Assembly (NCBI GenBank): GCA_005954745.1 | Contig: CP040678.1 | Coordinates: 1,674,001-1,738,000 of the forward strand | Reading direction: 5' to 3' | Source of the DNA: Halostella pelagica | Lineage (GTDB): Archaea; Halobacteriota; Halobacteria; Halobacteriales; Natronoarchaeaceae | DNA length: 64,000 nt | Shown here: piece by piece, positions 52,786 through 62,102 of the stretch | How positions within the stretch are numbered: position 1 is the stretch's first letter | How the letters are laid out: every line of letters starts with the position of its first letter | The notes under the pieces: generated by a model | Told to the model about the DNA's origin: nothing | The model's input: the letters and a program-made list of their open reading frames with translations, nothing else | Databases searched by the model: none | Translations under genes and position numbers: made by a program

Positions 52786-53862
52786 TTACTCGATGGCTGT
52801 GATCGTGATACGTTCTGCTTCGACCGATTCGATCATCGCTCCCCACCCGCCGACGGTGTACGTCTCAGTTCCAGTGTGTATCGTCAACTGGACCTGTCCA
52901 GCCAGCTGTGAGGGCAGGCGCTCGTCGCGGTCTGACGCCGAGGCGCTCGCGTAGTCGGTTTCGACGATGTTCCCCGAGAGTTCGACTCGTTCGCCGGTCT
53001 CCGTGTCGTATCCGTCGACGGTCACCCGGACGGTCGCACCGTCGTCGACGAGCGGGCCAACGTCCCGAACACACTGTCTGATCTCGACATACGTTATCGG
53101 CGGGTCCGTCCGCCCTTTGACGTACAGGGAGTCCCACTGTTCCCAGAGACAGGTCAGGAAAAACCAGTGGAAGACGTACGTGTGGGTCCGGTCGTCCACG
53201 AGGATGCCGTACTCGTTGACCGAACTGGCGTGCGGCGAGAAACACGTCCACGCGCGGTCGACGAGCGCGACGAACGGTGACGGTAGTTCCCGGTGGCGGG
53301 CCTCGGTGCAGGTCGTTTCGAGTTCCGATTCGTCTGGAAGCGCAGTCGCGTCTCCGGCCGGGGCGTACAGGGAGAGTTTGACATCGACGCCCGCCTCGCG
53401 GGCCGTCCGGAGCGCGGGAGCCAGACGCTCGTACCGGTTCGCAGGCACCGACAGTTGCACCTGGTTGTCGGCAGATTCGATGCGGGACTCGGCCCTCTCG
53501 ATCACCGTTTCGAACCGCGTGACGATGCTCACCTTGTGGTTGTCTATCGCGGGACGGTTCCACCGCTCTTCGATCTCCTCGGCGGCGTCGGAGAACCGCT
53601 CGGCGAGCGTCTGCAGGTCCTGAAGCACCTCCGCCGGGTCGTGTGCGCGAGCGTGCAAACTATCCTGCTGATACGTTTCGACGTACCCCTTGTCCTCCAA
53701 ATCGCGGAGAACGTCGTATATCCGCGGGTCAGGCACCGAACTCGCCTCGGCGATGTCGGTCGCCGAGGACGCGCCGAGTTCGAGGACTGCAACGTACGCC
53801 TCCGCCTGATACGGCGACAGGCCGGCGTCCTGCAGAGTCTCCGTCAGATCGCTGCTATCCAT
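52786..53862 (-). CDS. TrmB family transcriptional regulator
   Basis: A 358-residue sugar-sensing regulator. Residues 1-80 are the TrmB winged helix (LSPYQAEAYVAVLELGASSATDIAEASSVPDPRIYDVLRDLEDKGY). A coiled-coil follows, then the TrmB C-terminal sugar-binding domain (FETVIERAESRIESADNQVQLSVPANRYERL, and GWGAMIESVEAE). It lies directly upstream of the ABC transporter operon on the same strand, so it probably represses or activates it in response to the transported sugar. Confidence 0.9.
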   Translation of the reverse strand: MDSSDLTETLQDAGLSPYQAEAYVAVLELGASSATDIAEASSVPDPRIYDVLRDLEDKGYVETYQQDSLHARAHDPAEVLQDLQTLAERFSDAAEEIEERWNRPAIDNHKVSIVTRFETVIERAESRIESADNQVQLSVPANRYERLAPALRTAREAGVDVKLSLYAPAGDATALPDESELETTCTEARHRELPSPFVALVDRAWTCFSPHASSVNEYGILVDDRTHTYVFHWFFLTCLWEQWDSLYVKGRTDPPITYVEIRQCVRDVGPLVDDGATVRVTVDGYDTETGERVELSGNIVETDYASASASDRDERLPSQLAGQVQLTIHTGTETYTVGGWGAMIESVEAERITITAIE

Positions 53863-53920
53863 GCTTCCTCCAGCGTCCGATGGTCGCGTCGCATCTCTGT
53901 GTACCTCGTTTCCCGCCCCC

Positions 53921-54910
53921 TCAGTCTTTCCCTTTTGCGGGCCAGGACGGCCGCTTCGGCGCTTCGATGCGCTCTATCTCAGCCTCGGAGAGTGACACGC
54001 GTAGCGCGCCGACGTTTTCTTCGAGATGGTCGACCGAACGCGGGCCGATGATCGGCGCGTCGACAACGTCTTTGTGGAGGAGCCACGCCAGACTCACCTG
54101 TGCGGGCGACGTGCCTTTCTCGTCGGCGATATCGCGGATCTCGTCTAACACCTCCCAGTTCGCCTCCGTAAAGCGGTTCTGCGTGTACTCGTCCGCGTCG
54201 GCCCGCAGGCCCTCTTCGGGGTCCGAACCGCGGTCGTACTTCCCGGTGAGGAACCCGCCCGCCAGCGGCGACCAAGGAATGACGCCGACCCCCTCCTGTT
54301 CGCAGACGGGCAGGAGGTTCGCCTCCTCGTGACGGTCCACGGCGTTGTACTCGGGCTGCATGCAGACGAACCGCTCGTAGTTCTCGATATCCGCGGTGTA
54401 CAGCGCCCGCTGGAACTTCCAGTTCGGCATCGTCGAGGCACCGACGTATCGGACTTTCCCCTCGTTCACGAGGTGGTCGAGCGCCGACAGCGTCTCCTCG
54501 ACCGGCGTACTGTCGTCCCAGCGGTGGATCTGGTACAGGTCGATGTACTCGGTTCCGAGGCGGTCGAGGCTCTTTTCCACCTGTTCGAGGACGTGTTTTC
54601 GCGACAGTCCCTGCCCGTTCGGACCCTCGCGCATCCGACCGTACACCTTCGTCGCGAGGACGAGTTCGTCCCGCCGACCGCTGATCGCGTCACCGACTAT
54701 CTCCTCGCTCTCCCCTTGCGAGTAGACGTTGGCGGTGTCGAGGAAGTTGATCCCGAGGTCTATCGCCCGGTCGATTATCTCCTTGCTCTGTTCACTGTCG
54801 CCGATCATCCACGGCTCGTCGGACCCGAAGTTCATGCACCCGAGACAGAACCGCGACACTTCCAGGCCGGTTTCGCCGATCGACGTGTACTCCATCTCAC
54901 TGTCCGTCAT
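53921..54910 (-). CDS. Aldo/keto reductase
   Basis: A 329-residue NADPH-dependent oxidoreductase of the AKR superfamily. DTANVYSQGESEEIVG contains catalytic Asp and Tyr, LATKVYGRM the Lys, and DLYQIHRWDD the His, so the tetrad is complete. GPRSVDHLEENVGAL binds the cofactor. It resembles the YajO/AKR11-12-type enzymes that reduce sugars and aldehydes. It lies upstream of the TrmB gene on the same strand, so it may belong to the same regulon. The ATG at 54910 was preferred to 54925. Confidence 0.9.
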   Translation of the reverse strand: MTDSEMEYTSIGETGLEVSRFCLGCMNFGSDEPWMIGDSEQSKEIIDRAIDLGINFLDTANVYSQGESEEIVGDAISGRRDELVLATKVYGRMREGPNGQGLSRKHVLEQVEKSLDRLGTEYIDLYQIHRWDDSTPVEETLSALDHLVNEGKVRYVGASTMPNWKFQRALYTADIENYERFVCMQPEYNAVDRHEEANLLPVCEQEGVGVIPWSPLAGGFLTGKYDRGSDPEEGLRADADEYTQNRFTEANWEVLDEIRDIADEKGTSPAQVSLAWLLHKDVVDAPIIGPRSVDHLEENVGALRVSLSEAEIERIEAPKRPSWPAKGKD

Positions 54911-55051
54911 GTGAAGTCCTACCACAGCAGGCAGTAAAATAACTGGCGCGGCGGTGAACGGGAGTTCGGCTACCGTACCGCTAACTCCCTGTGAGTGATC
55001 TCCCGAACGCTAAGCCAGTTTGGCGGGCCACCCGAACGCTAAACCCGCTAG

Positions 55052-55861
55052 ATGTCGGAGTTCGTGTACATGTCGTCGCCGCTCGGTTCCGTCCGACGAC
55101 CGGAACACACCGGAGACCGTCGGTGTTGGCCCTGTACCGTCGCCAACGGTCTCGTTCTCGTCGCTGTCAGCGTCGCCGTCGCGTTCGTCAGCCGGGTCGC
55201 GGCGCTGGCCGTGCTCGTCCTCGGTGCCGTCGCCATCGCCGTCCGCGGCTATCTGGTGCCGTACACGCCCCATTTCGCGCCGGCACTCGGCGCGGTGTTC
55301 CCGGTCGATTTCCACGAAGAACCCGGTCCGAGCGGTTCGCTCGGGCGTGAAGCCGACGGCGAGGACGTTCTCGCCGCGCTGGTGGCGGCCGACGTAATCG
55401 TCGCGGACGGCGAGACGCTGTATCTCACCGACGAGTTCCGCGAGCGCTGGCGTAGGGAGGTGGCCGCCCTTCGTGAACTCGCCGACGGCCGGTTCGTCGC
55501 GGCTGTCGCCGACGCCGCGCCGCGGGCTTCCGGGGCGCGCGTCGAGCGGCGACGCGGACACACTGCCGTCGTCGTCGAACCGGACACGGGGTCCGTTACC
55601 GACGAGCGACGGCTTGCCTATCCCGTTGCGCTCGCGGAGGTCGGTGCCGTGAGAGCGCTTGCGGGGCGAGTCTCCGACCCGGAGAGCCGGGCAGCGGCGG
55701 CCGAACCGCTCCGTCGGTTTCTGGAAACGTGCCCGTCCTGCGAGGGCCGAGTCGAGGAGACGACCGCACAGCAGTGTTGCGGCGCGCCGACGAATCCGCG
55801 AGAGGGACCGCAGGCGGTGCTTGCCTGTGCAGACTGCGGCGAACGGCTGGCCACCCTCTGA
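55052..55861 (+). CDS. Conserved protein with membrane helices and a C-terminal zinc ribbon
   Basis: A 269-residue protein. Two hydrophobic segments (about residues 31-48 and 50-66) follow an N-terminal Cys pair (RRCWPCTVAN). The middle is soluble and helical (VLAALVAADVIVADGETLYL, then ERWRREVAALRELADG). A C-terminal ribbon has CPSCEG, CC and CADCG. Possibly a haloarchaeal family; I do not recognise it. The ATG at 55052 is given, but 55070 is also in frame. Two near-identical CCCGAACGCTAA stretches occur just upstream (about 55001 and 55031). Confidence 0.68.
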   Translation: MSEFVYMSSPLGSVRRPEHTGDRRCWPCTVANGLVLVAVSVAVAFVSRVAALAVLVLGAVAIAVRGYLVPYTPHFAPALGAVFPVDFHEEPGPSGSLGREADGEDVLAALVAADVIVADGETLYLTDEFRERWRREVAALRELADGRFVAAVADAAPRASGARVERRRGHTAVVVEPDTGSVTDERRLAYPVALAEVGAVRALAGRVSDPESRAAAAEPLRRFLETCPSCEGRVEETTAQQCCGAPTNPREGPQAVLACADCGERLATL

Positions 55862-55943
55862 CGCGTCAGATCGGGTGTGAGTCGTGACCGTATGTCGCCG
55901 ACGCAGGGACAGCGATACCGGTACGCAGTTACAACCGTCACTA

Positions 55944-57008
55944 TCAGGGCTCGAACTCCGGCGGTTCGTCGCGGCCGATCCGTATCTCGTAGGCCTCCAG
56001 GTCCTCGAAGGCGGCGACCTGACCGCCGATAGTGACCTCTTCGCCGTCTTGCGATTCAACGGTGAGTCCCGCGACTTCCTCGCTGGCCTCGAACGCGATG
56101 TCGACGACTTTCCCCCGGATCAGTCGCGACTCCCCGGTCGTGACGTCTCGCCCCTGGATCGTGGCGTAGAACTCGCCGCCGGCCTCGATCAGGTTCTTCA
56201 CGCACCGGCGAATCGACGCGTATCGGCGGGGAAACGGCCGGTCCGTGCCGTCCGCGGCGAGCGTCCTCGCCGCGGTCGTCCACAGGACCGTCCCGAAGAA
56301 CCCCGAGACGAGGAACCCGAGCGCCGACCGGTTGAAGATGACTCCGTAACGGTCCTGGTCGTCCCGAAGAGCGTCCTGCGTGGCGTAGATGGAATACTCG
56401 CCGTCGGCTACGGCGACGACCGGCGTGGTGATACCTCGACGGGCTCGGGCGGTCGTACAGACGCGCATGTAGTCGAACTCGTCAGGGTCCGGCGCTTCCG
56501 CGGCGGGCGTTATCAGGAGTTCGACGCTCACGCCGTTTTGCTGGGCGGTCGCGAGTTTATCCTCGAACCGCTCTAGGAGTTCCGGCGTCAGCGAGAGCGC
56601 CAGTTCGTACTCCGCCGCCTCGATGACCTCCTCCAGATATCGGAGGATCGTCGACCGCGATTTGACCAGAGACACCGCCTCGGTGTCGCGCGCCGGTGCC
56701 GTATACCGGGACTCCAGTTCGTCGATCATCTCGGTCAGCGACCCCTTGATCTCCGAGTACGCGTCGTCGGGGTCGACGGCGATTATCTTCATCGGTCTGG
56801 ACTCCCGGAGTTCGACCAGACCCCGGTCGCTGAGGCTTCTTACCGTGTCGTACACGCGCGGTTGCGGTATCTCCGTTCGGTCCGCGATCTCGCTGGCGGT
56901 TAGCTGTCCGTGTTCGAGTACTGCCAGATACGCCTCTATCTCGTATTCGCCCAGATTGAACCGTTCGCCCACCCGTTCCATCGTCGAGCGAAGGTCGTCC
57001 GTCGTCAT
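55944..57008 (-). CDS. TrmB family transcriptional regulator (second copy)
   Basis: A 354-residue protein with an N-terminal winged helix ([45 protein letters not shown]) and a TrmB sugar-binding domain ([37 protein letters not shown]). It is a paralogue of the 52786-53862 protein but quite diverged. It is close to TrmB of Halobacterium in size, which controls sugar and central metabolism genes; its targets here are not obvious. The convergent neighbour and the PAC2 gene give no clue. Confidence 0.88.
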   Translation of the reverse strand: MTTDDLRSTMERVGERFNLGEYEIEAYLAVLEHGQLTASEIADRTEIPQPRVYDTVRSLSDRGLVELRESRPMKIIAVDPDDAYSEIKGSLTEMIDELESRYTAPARDTEAVSLVKSRSTILRYLEEVIEAAEYELALSLTPELLERFEDKLATAQQNGVSVELLITPAAEAPDPDEFDYMRVCTTARARRGITTPVVAVADGEYSIYATQDALRDDQDRYGVIFNRSALGFLVSGFFGTVLWTTAARTLAADGTDRPFPRRYASIRRCVKNLIEAGGEFYATIQGRDVTTGESRLIRGKVVDIAFEASEEVAGLTVESQDGEEVTIGGQVAAFEDLEAYEIRIGRDEPPEFEP

Positions 57009-57098
57009 ATCTCACTCACTGCACTCGCGGCGTAAATGATTTACCGAAAACCGAGTAGCACCTGGTTACGAAAACGAGTTTGTCGCGAACGACAGCGC

Positions 57099-57842
57099 TC
57101 ACATGTACATCCGGTCTTCGGGCCTTTCCCCGTCGGGAGCCCGGTCGATGCGCTCGGAGAGGTTGGCGTAGTACTGCTGGACCTGTGTTGCGAACTCCCG
57201 AAGCGGGTCGGTATCTATCGGAACGTCGTGAATCGCGCTGACGGTGTCGAGCAATCGAAGGGCGGCCTCGACGTCCGGCGCTTGCGCGTGCACGGGCGTC
57301 ACGAGGACACCGACGCGGAGGTCCGTTTCCATCCCGCGCTCCATCAACGCGGCGTTCGCACCGTCGAGGAAGCCGTTTTGCATCGGCGGTGCATCGACCT
57401 CGTCGAGGTGGGCCTCCCGGTAGTCGTCAGTCGCCACGTAGAACGTCCGATGAGCGTCCGGCCCGTGAGCGAACGGGATTCCCGAGAGAACAGTCACATC
57501 CGTAACGTCGTTTGCAACGGTCCAATCGACGACGGCCTCGCCGAACGAGTCCGCCGCCCAGACGGGGACGAACAGTTCCGACAGCAGGAGCGTCGCGTCC
57601 AGACCGTCACGAGAGAGGATCTGAGTCGGATGGCGGGGTCTCCCCTCCTCGAACGGCGTGATAGAGGGGATCCCCTCCGCTCTGACGTGACCCTGCGGTT
57701 CGAGTTCGAGATGGTCGGCGAGGTAGTCGACTGCCGTCAGTCCCGCGAGACCGAACCCGGAAAATCCCGCAATGACGGTTTCGGACGGCGCACTCTCCTG
57801 ACTGACGCGGAACGTTGGCTCGCCGCGATCACGTGCGGTCAT
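57099..57842 (-). CDS. PAC2 family protein (proteasome assembly chaperone-like)
   Basis: A 247-residue protein of the PAC2 fold: VIAGFSGFGLAGLTAVDYLADHL, LSELFVPVWAADSFGEAVVDW, VTVLSGIPFAHGPDAH, DGANAALMERGMETDLRVGVL and ALRLLDTVSAI. PAC2 proteins are ATP-grasp-neighbouring or proteasome assembly chaperone homologues in archaea. Its role in haloarchaea is not established. Confidence 0.87.
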   Translation of the reverse strand: MTARDRGEPTFRVSQESAPSETVIAGFSGFGLAGLTAVDYLADHLELEPQGHVRAEGIPSITPFEEGRPRHPTQILSRDGLDATLLLSELFVPVWAADSFGEAVVDWTVANDVTDVTVLSGIPFAHGPDAHRTFYVATDDYREAHLDEVDAPPMQNGFLDGANAALMERGMETDLRVGVLVTPVHAQAPDVEAALRLLDTVSAIHDVPIDTDPLREFATQVQQYYANLSERIDRAPDGERPEDRMYM

Positions 57843-57926
57843 ACCGCCTCATACGGGGGCTAGGCATGTCAAACAGGCGGCGAACGAACCACACACCTCT
57901 TTTATCCCGGTGCCGAGAGGGGAGAC

Positions 57927-58892
57927 GTGCAACTGAACGGCGTGCTCCAGACGACCGCGCTCCGCTGGGTAGAGGAGAACGTTCCCGGCTATGTCGTCGA
58001 TGCAGGGATGGCGGTCCTCATCGTCGTCGTCGGGTGGTACCTCTCGATCCTCGCGGTCCGACTGCTCGGTCGGCCGGTCGCACGTCGGTTCCGGCGGCCG
58101 AGCATCACGCGGACCATCCTGCGAAGTATCCGAACCGCCGTTTTGTTACTCGCGGTCAGCGCCGCCGCGGTGCGGATCGGATGGTTCAGGCCGGGGGAAG
58201 TACTCATCTCGGTGACAGTTCTGTCGGCTGTTCTCGGTATCATCCTCGCGCCCATCGCCGGCAGCATCATCAACGGCCTATTCGTTCTCGCGGACCAGCC
58301 GTTCGAGATCGGCGACATGATCGAACTGGCGGACAGAGGGGAGCGCGGCTACGTCGAGGAGATCACGCTTCGCTACACGAAGATGTTCACTCTCGACAAC
58401 ACCTTCATCGTCATCCCGAATTCGACTATCCGGGAGCGCGACGTGATAAACCACTCCGCGGAGGACGAGCGAACCCGTCTGTCGCTGTCGATCCTCGTGA
58501 CGTACGAGAGCGACATCGACCTCGCTCGGACGATCACCGAGCGGGCGGCCCGCGACGTCGAGGAAATCATTTCCGGCGGGCCGAGCATCCGGATCGGCGG
58601 CGGTCGCTATCCGGCCGCACCGACCTGTTACGTCGACGAATACGCCGATGACGGAGTGCTTCTCACGTTACGGTACTGGGCGAAACAACCGTACAAACTG
58701 TTGACTGTCCGCTCGAAGGTGAACGAGCGGATCTGGTCGTCGCTGGAGGAAACGGACGATGTAACTATCGCTTATCCGCACAGACACCTCGTGTTCGACG
58801 ACACGAGCGGAACCGCGGACGTGACTCTCGGCGAATCGGAACCGAATCAGGGGCGGTCAACCAGTCGGTCGGGTTCCGAGGAGCGCGAGTGA
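57927..58892 (+). CDS. Mechanosensitive ion channel, MscS family
   Basis: A 321-residue MscS-type channel starting at GTG. Three membrane helices cover residues 25-125; the third, lined with Ala and Gly (LGIILAPIAGSIINGLFVLADQPFEIGDMIEL), is the pore helix and its beta-domain entry. A soluble vestibule with LRYTKMFTLDNTFIVIPNSTIRERDVINHS follows. It releases solutes on hypo-osmotic shock. The start (QLNGVLQTTALRW) contains no signal peptide. Confidence 0.93.
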   Translation: MQLNGVLQTTALRWVEENVPGYVVDAGMAVLIVVVGWYLSILAVRLLGRPVARRFRRPSITRTILRSIRTAVLLLAVSAAAVRIGWFRPGEVLISVTVLSAVLGIILAPIAGSIINGLFVLADQPFEIGDMIELADRGERGYVEEITLRYTKMFTLDNTFIVIPNSTIRERDVINHSAEDERTRLSLSILVTYESDIDLARTITERAARDVEEIISGGPSIRIGGGRYPAAPTCYVDEYADDGVLLTLRYWAKQPYKLLTVRSKVNERIWSSLEETDDVTIAYPHRHLVFDDTSGTADVTLGESEPNQGRSTSRSGSEERE

Positions 58893-58975
58893 TGGTGTCA
58901 GTCACAGGAGAAATCGGATGTGCCGTCGCATCTCGACAAGGCCACGTAATCGGAGACAAACGGTAACATAGGGCT

Positions 58976-59380
58976 TCAGTCGCGACCGACAGTTACTATC
59001 TCGCACGAGAGCCGCGCCCTGAGGAATTTCTCGATATCCGGTTCGTTGTACAGTCTCCGGAAAATCCGCCGCAGTCGACCGATCTGCTTGTGTCCGATAA
59101 CCACTACGTCCGCCTCCTCGGCGACGGCTTCGTTCAGTATCGACTCCTCGATCAGAAAGCCCGATCGAACGATGAAACGAGTGTTCGAAAGCGCACCGAA
59201 CTCCCGTTCGACGGCCCGTCTCAGGCTCGCTCGCGTAACGTCTTTCCCGTTCTGATAGAGGTTAACGTGAAGGACGGTGAGTTCGGCGTCGTTTTCGTCC
59301 GCGATGCTGATAGCCTCGGTGAGCGTCTCCCGGGAATGCATAGAGAGCGGATAGCGAACAGGGACGACAATGCAGTCCAT
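58976..59380 (-). CDS. Universal stress protein UspA family
   Basis: A 134-residue UspA-fold protein: MDCIVVPVRYPLSMHSRETL at the N-terminal strand, LTVLHVNLYQNGKDVTR, and EEADVVVIGHKQIGRLRRI near the C-terminal strand. It lacks a clear GxxG-9x-GS/T ATP-binding motif, so it may be a non-ATP type. Function is unknown. Confidence 0.88.
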   Translation of the reverse strand: MDCIVVPVRYPLSMHSRETLTEAISIADENDAELTVLHVNLYQNGKDVTRASLRRAVEREFGALSNTRFIVRSGFLIEESILNEAVAEEADVVVIGHKQIGRLRRIFRRLYNEPDIEKFLRARLSCEIVTVGRD

Positions 59381-59573
59381 CAGATAGACTCATCTCCCGG
59401 ATCCCAGTAAGTCTTCACAAACGTCGGGCAGAGCGACATCACAGTTTCAGACTAGGTTACGACCGGGTAGGTATGACGTCGGCAGCGATCAAGGGTTACT
59501 GTCGCGAGTCGGTTGACCAGCCACCGCGACGCACAGATAGGGCTTAAACCGCTGTATCTCCTAGTCGTCGGCT

Positions 59574-59813
59574 ATGGAGACGCGTACGACGCCGGCAGGC
59601 GAGACGGTGTACGTCGACCGAAGCGACGGCGAACGCGGGTCGGACGGACCCTTCTTTGTCGCCTATCGAACGCCCGAGAGAGAGCAAAAGTACGGGTGGT
59701 TCTGCGCTAACTGCGAGACGTTCGACAACGCGATGGACGCGATGGGACGCATCGAGTGCAACGTCTGCGGTAACTTCCGGAAACCGACCGAGTGGGACGC
59801 CGCGCACGAGTAA
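59574..59813 (+). CDS. DUF5816 family zinc-ribbon protein
   Basis: A 79-residue protein with two Cys pairs (FCANCETF and CNVCGN) that probably bind zinc. The pattern fits the haloarchaeal DUF5816 family: ETVYVDRSDGERGSDGPFFV, then FVAYRTPEREQKYGWFCANC. A GGGCTTAAACC element about 30 bp upstream of the ATG is a likely TATA box for a leaderless message. It is followed 60 bp later by the DUF7116-like gene. Function unknown. Confidence 0.8.
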   Translation: METRTTPAGETVYVDRSDGERGSDGPFFVAYRTPEREQKYGWFCANCETFDNAMDAMGRIECNVCGNFRKPTEWDAAHE

Positions 59814-59872
59814 CTGAACGATTTCTGTCCTGTGAGAAAGCTTATTACCCGTCCCGTGGTACTCCGACGTGA

Positions 59873-60193
59873 ATGGGACCTGTTAACACGAACCTCGACG
59901 AACAGGCCAGATCGATCTTCAGCGACCTTGGGTACACCGTCTCCGGCGACGGGGCGGAGTTCCGCGCCGAGCGAGAGTGGAAGTCCGTTCACGTAACAGT
60001 GACCGAAGAGCCCAACGAAACGCCGGACACCGGCCACTTGCGCTGTTTCGTTACCTCCGAGGACCAGGCACCGGGACTCCGACGGAGTCTCACGCGCGCA
60101 GACCCGGAGTACGAGTGGGCGATCATCTCCGTCGAGGACGACAACGACTACGAAGTCGTTCGCGCGCCGCCCTGTCGTAGCACCGCGCTTTAG
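59873..60193 (+). CDS. Small haloarchaeal protein, DUF7116-like
   Basis: A 106-residue acidic protein: LDEQARSIFSDLGYTVSGDG, then KSVHVTVTEEPN and TGHLRCFVTSEDQAPGLRR with the conserved Cys, ending ISVEDDNDYEVVRAPP. It looks like the haloarchaeal family annotated DUF7116, as I remember it; confidence in that label is moderate. Its stop overlaps by 3 bp the stop of the convergent aminotransferase gene. Confidence 0.7.
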   Translation: MGPVNTNLDEQARSIFSDLGYTVSGDGAEFRAEREWKSVHVTVTEEPNETPDTGHLRCFVTSEDQAPGLRRSLTRADPEYEWAIISVEDDNDYEVVRAPPCRSTAL

Positions 60194-61386
60194 CCGAGGC
60201 GGTCGCTCGTCGCCGAGAGACCGACCTCCACGTCGACGGCCGCTCCCTTCTCGTCCAACACGTCTCCAAGCGCCGAGAGCAGGTAGGACACGTTCTTCGG
60301 CCGTGCCGAGTAGCCCATACAACCGATGCGGAAGATGTCGCCCGACAGGTCGCCGAGGCCGCCGGCTATCTCCAGGTCGTACTGGTCGAGCAGCACCTGG
60401 ATCACCTCCCCGTCGGAAACCCCGTCAGGCACGCGAACGGCGTTGAGGCTGGGGAGCCAGTACTCGTCCGGCGCGTTCATTTCGAGACCCATCGCCTCGA
60501 CGCCGGCTTTGAGCGCTCGGGCGACGTCGAGATGACGCTCCCAGCGGCTCTCGATCCCCTCCTCGGCGACGAGACGGAGCGCTTCGCGGAGGGCGTACAC
60601 GTTCGTTATCGGCGCGGTGTGGTGGTACGCTCGCTCCTCCCCCCAGTAGCCTTCGAGCAGTGAGAGGTCCAGATACCAGGAGCGCACCGGGTTCTCTCGC
60701 CCGAGTACCTTGTCCATCGCCCTGTCGTTCAGCGTGAGCGGACTCGCGCCGGGCGGACAGGAGAGACACTTCTGCGGGCCGGCGTACGCCACGTCGACGC
60801 CCCACTCGTCGACCCGCAACTCGACGCCGCCGAGTGACGTGACGCAGTCGGCGATCACGTAGGCGTCGTGTTCGTGTGCGATGCCGGTTAGTTCGGGGAC
60901 ATCGGGCTGTTTGACCCCGGTACTCGTCTCGGCGTGGACGAACCCGAACACGTCCGGCTGGTGCTCATCGAACGCCGCTTCGACGTCTGCCGGGTCAAGC
61001 GGTTCGCCCCACGGCGCGTCGACGCGAACCACCTCGCCGCCGGCGCGTTCCGCCATGCTCTCCATGCGGCCGCCGAAGTAGCCGTTCGTTGGCACGAGCA
61101 TCGTATCGCCGGGTTCGACGACGTTGCCGATGGCCGCCTCCATCGCGGCCGATCCCGTTCCGGAGACCGGGATCGTCCACTGATTGTCGGTTCGAAACGT
61201 GTACCGCAACAGCTCCTGGACCTCGTTCATCAGTTCGATAAACGATGGGTCGAGATGCCCGACCAGCGGCGTACTCATTGCTCGGAGAACCCGCGGATGA
61301 ACGTCGCTTGGGCCCGGCCCCATGAGTGTCCTATCCGGAGGCGTCAACTCGCCGACTTCGGGTGCGTCCTGAGCGTTGCGAACCAT
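60190..61386 (-). CDS. Class V aminotransferase, alanine-glyoxylate or serine-glyoxylate type
   Basis: A 398-residue PLP enzyme of the class V family. LMGPGPSDVHPRVLRAM is the N-terminal motif of alanine-glyoxylate aminotransferases; SGTGSAAMEAAIGN binds the phosphate, VIADCVTSLGG has the pyridine-N Asp, and AGPQKCLSCPPG contains the cofactor Lys. SARPKNV at the C-terminus binds the substrate carboxylate. It would interconvert alanine or serine with glyoxylate or pyruvate. The ATG at 61386 was chosen for the family's start; the ATG at 61410 is also possible. Confidence 0.9.
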   Translation of the reverse strand: MVRNAQDAPEVGELTPPDRTLMGPGPSDVHPRVLRAMSTPLVGHLDPSFIELMNEVQELLRYTFRTDNQWTIPVSGTGSAAMEAAIGNVVEPGDTMLVPTNGYFGGRMESMAERAGGEVVRVDAPWGEPLDPADVEAAFDEHQPDVFGFVHAETSTGVKQPDVPELTGIAHEHDAYVIADCVTSLGGVELRVDEWGVDVAYAGPQKCLSCPPGASPLTLNDRAMDKVLGRENPVRSWYLDLSLLEGYWGEERAYHHTAPITNVYALREALRLVAEEGIESRWERHLDVARALKAGVEAMGLEMNAPDEYWLPSLNAVRVPDGVSDGEVIQVLLDQYDLEIAGGLGDLSGDIFRIGCMGYSARPKNVSYLLSALGDVLDEKGAAVDVEVGLSATSDRLG

Positions 61387-61473
61387 GGTCTCACTTGCGC
61401 CGGAATCCATCAAAAAGCCTCGTCTCTCGGATTCCGGCCGACACTTAACTTACCGGACGCTGATAGGACCGTC

Positions 61474-62031
61474 ATGGCACTCGCACAGACCGGCGAGGGC
61501 ACCGCCAGTATCGTCGAACAGGTGCTCGAACGTTTCGTGGGCGACCTCGTCGCCGCCCTGCCGAAACTCATCGCCGGTGTGATATTTCTCCTCGTCGCGC
61601 TCGTCGGCATCAAGTTCGTCATGCTGGTTGTTCGGTGGGGCCTGAAGCGTGTGTTCGCGCGCGAAGAACCGGTGTATCGTCAGTTTCTCTCCCGGATCGT
61701 CGCCATCCTCCTGTGGTTCGCCGTCGCGCTCGCGTTTCTCTCCGTCGTCGGACTGGGCCGCATCGCGGCCGCGCTCGGGACGGCGAGCGGGTTCGTCGCG
61801 CTGGGCGTCTCCTACGCGCTCTCGGGGATGATCGAGGACGCCGTCGCCGGGATATACCTCCTGCGAGACCCCGACTTCATGCCCGGTGATACGGTTACCT
61901 CGGGCGACACGACCGGCGAGGTGAAAGCTATCGAACTGCGCAAGACCCGCCTGACGGTCGACGGCGATACGCTCGTCCGCGCGAACGGCGAGATAGAGTC
62001 CGAGTGGACGAAACACAAATCCGAGACATAG
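61474..62031 (+). CDS. Mechanosensitive channel-like membrane protein (MscS domain)
   Basis: A 185-residue protein with three hydrophobic segments and a short MscS-like beta domain (LSGMIEDAVAGIYLLRDPDFMPGDTVT, then GEVKAIELRKTRLTVDGDTLVRANG). The ASGFVALGVSYALSGM segment resembles the pore helix of MscS. It is much shorter than MscS because the C-terminal vestibule domain is absent. It may be a minimal channel. A second MscS-type protein is at 57927-58892. Confidence 0.87.
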   Translation: MALAQTGEGTASIVEQVLERFVGDLVAALPKLIAGVIFLLVALVGIKFVMLVVRWGLKRVFAREEPVYRQFLSRIVAILLWFAVALAFLSVVGLGRIAAALGTASGFVALGVSYALSGMIEDAVAGIYLLRDPDFMPGDTVTSGDTTGEVKAIELRKTRLTVDGDTLVRANGEIESEWTKHKSET

Positions 62032-62102
62032 AGCGCCTGACGTGCCACTGTCTACCACGACGCCGAGGAACTTATGCGGAGTCGCTGCGTAGTTTCGGTA
62101 TC

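Noticed and set aside
59473-59547. A 24-codon frame between the UspA and DUF5816 genes
   Set aside because: Too short and with no promoter or conserved sequence to support it.
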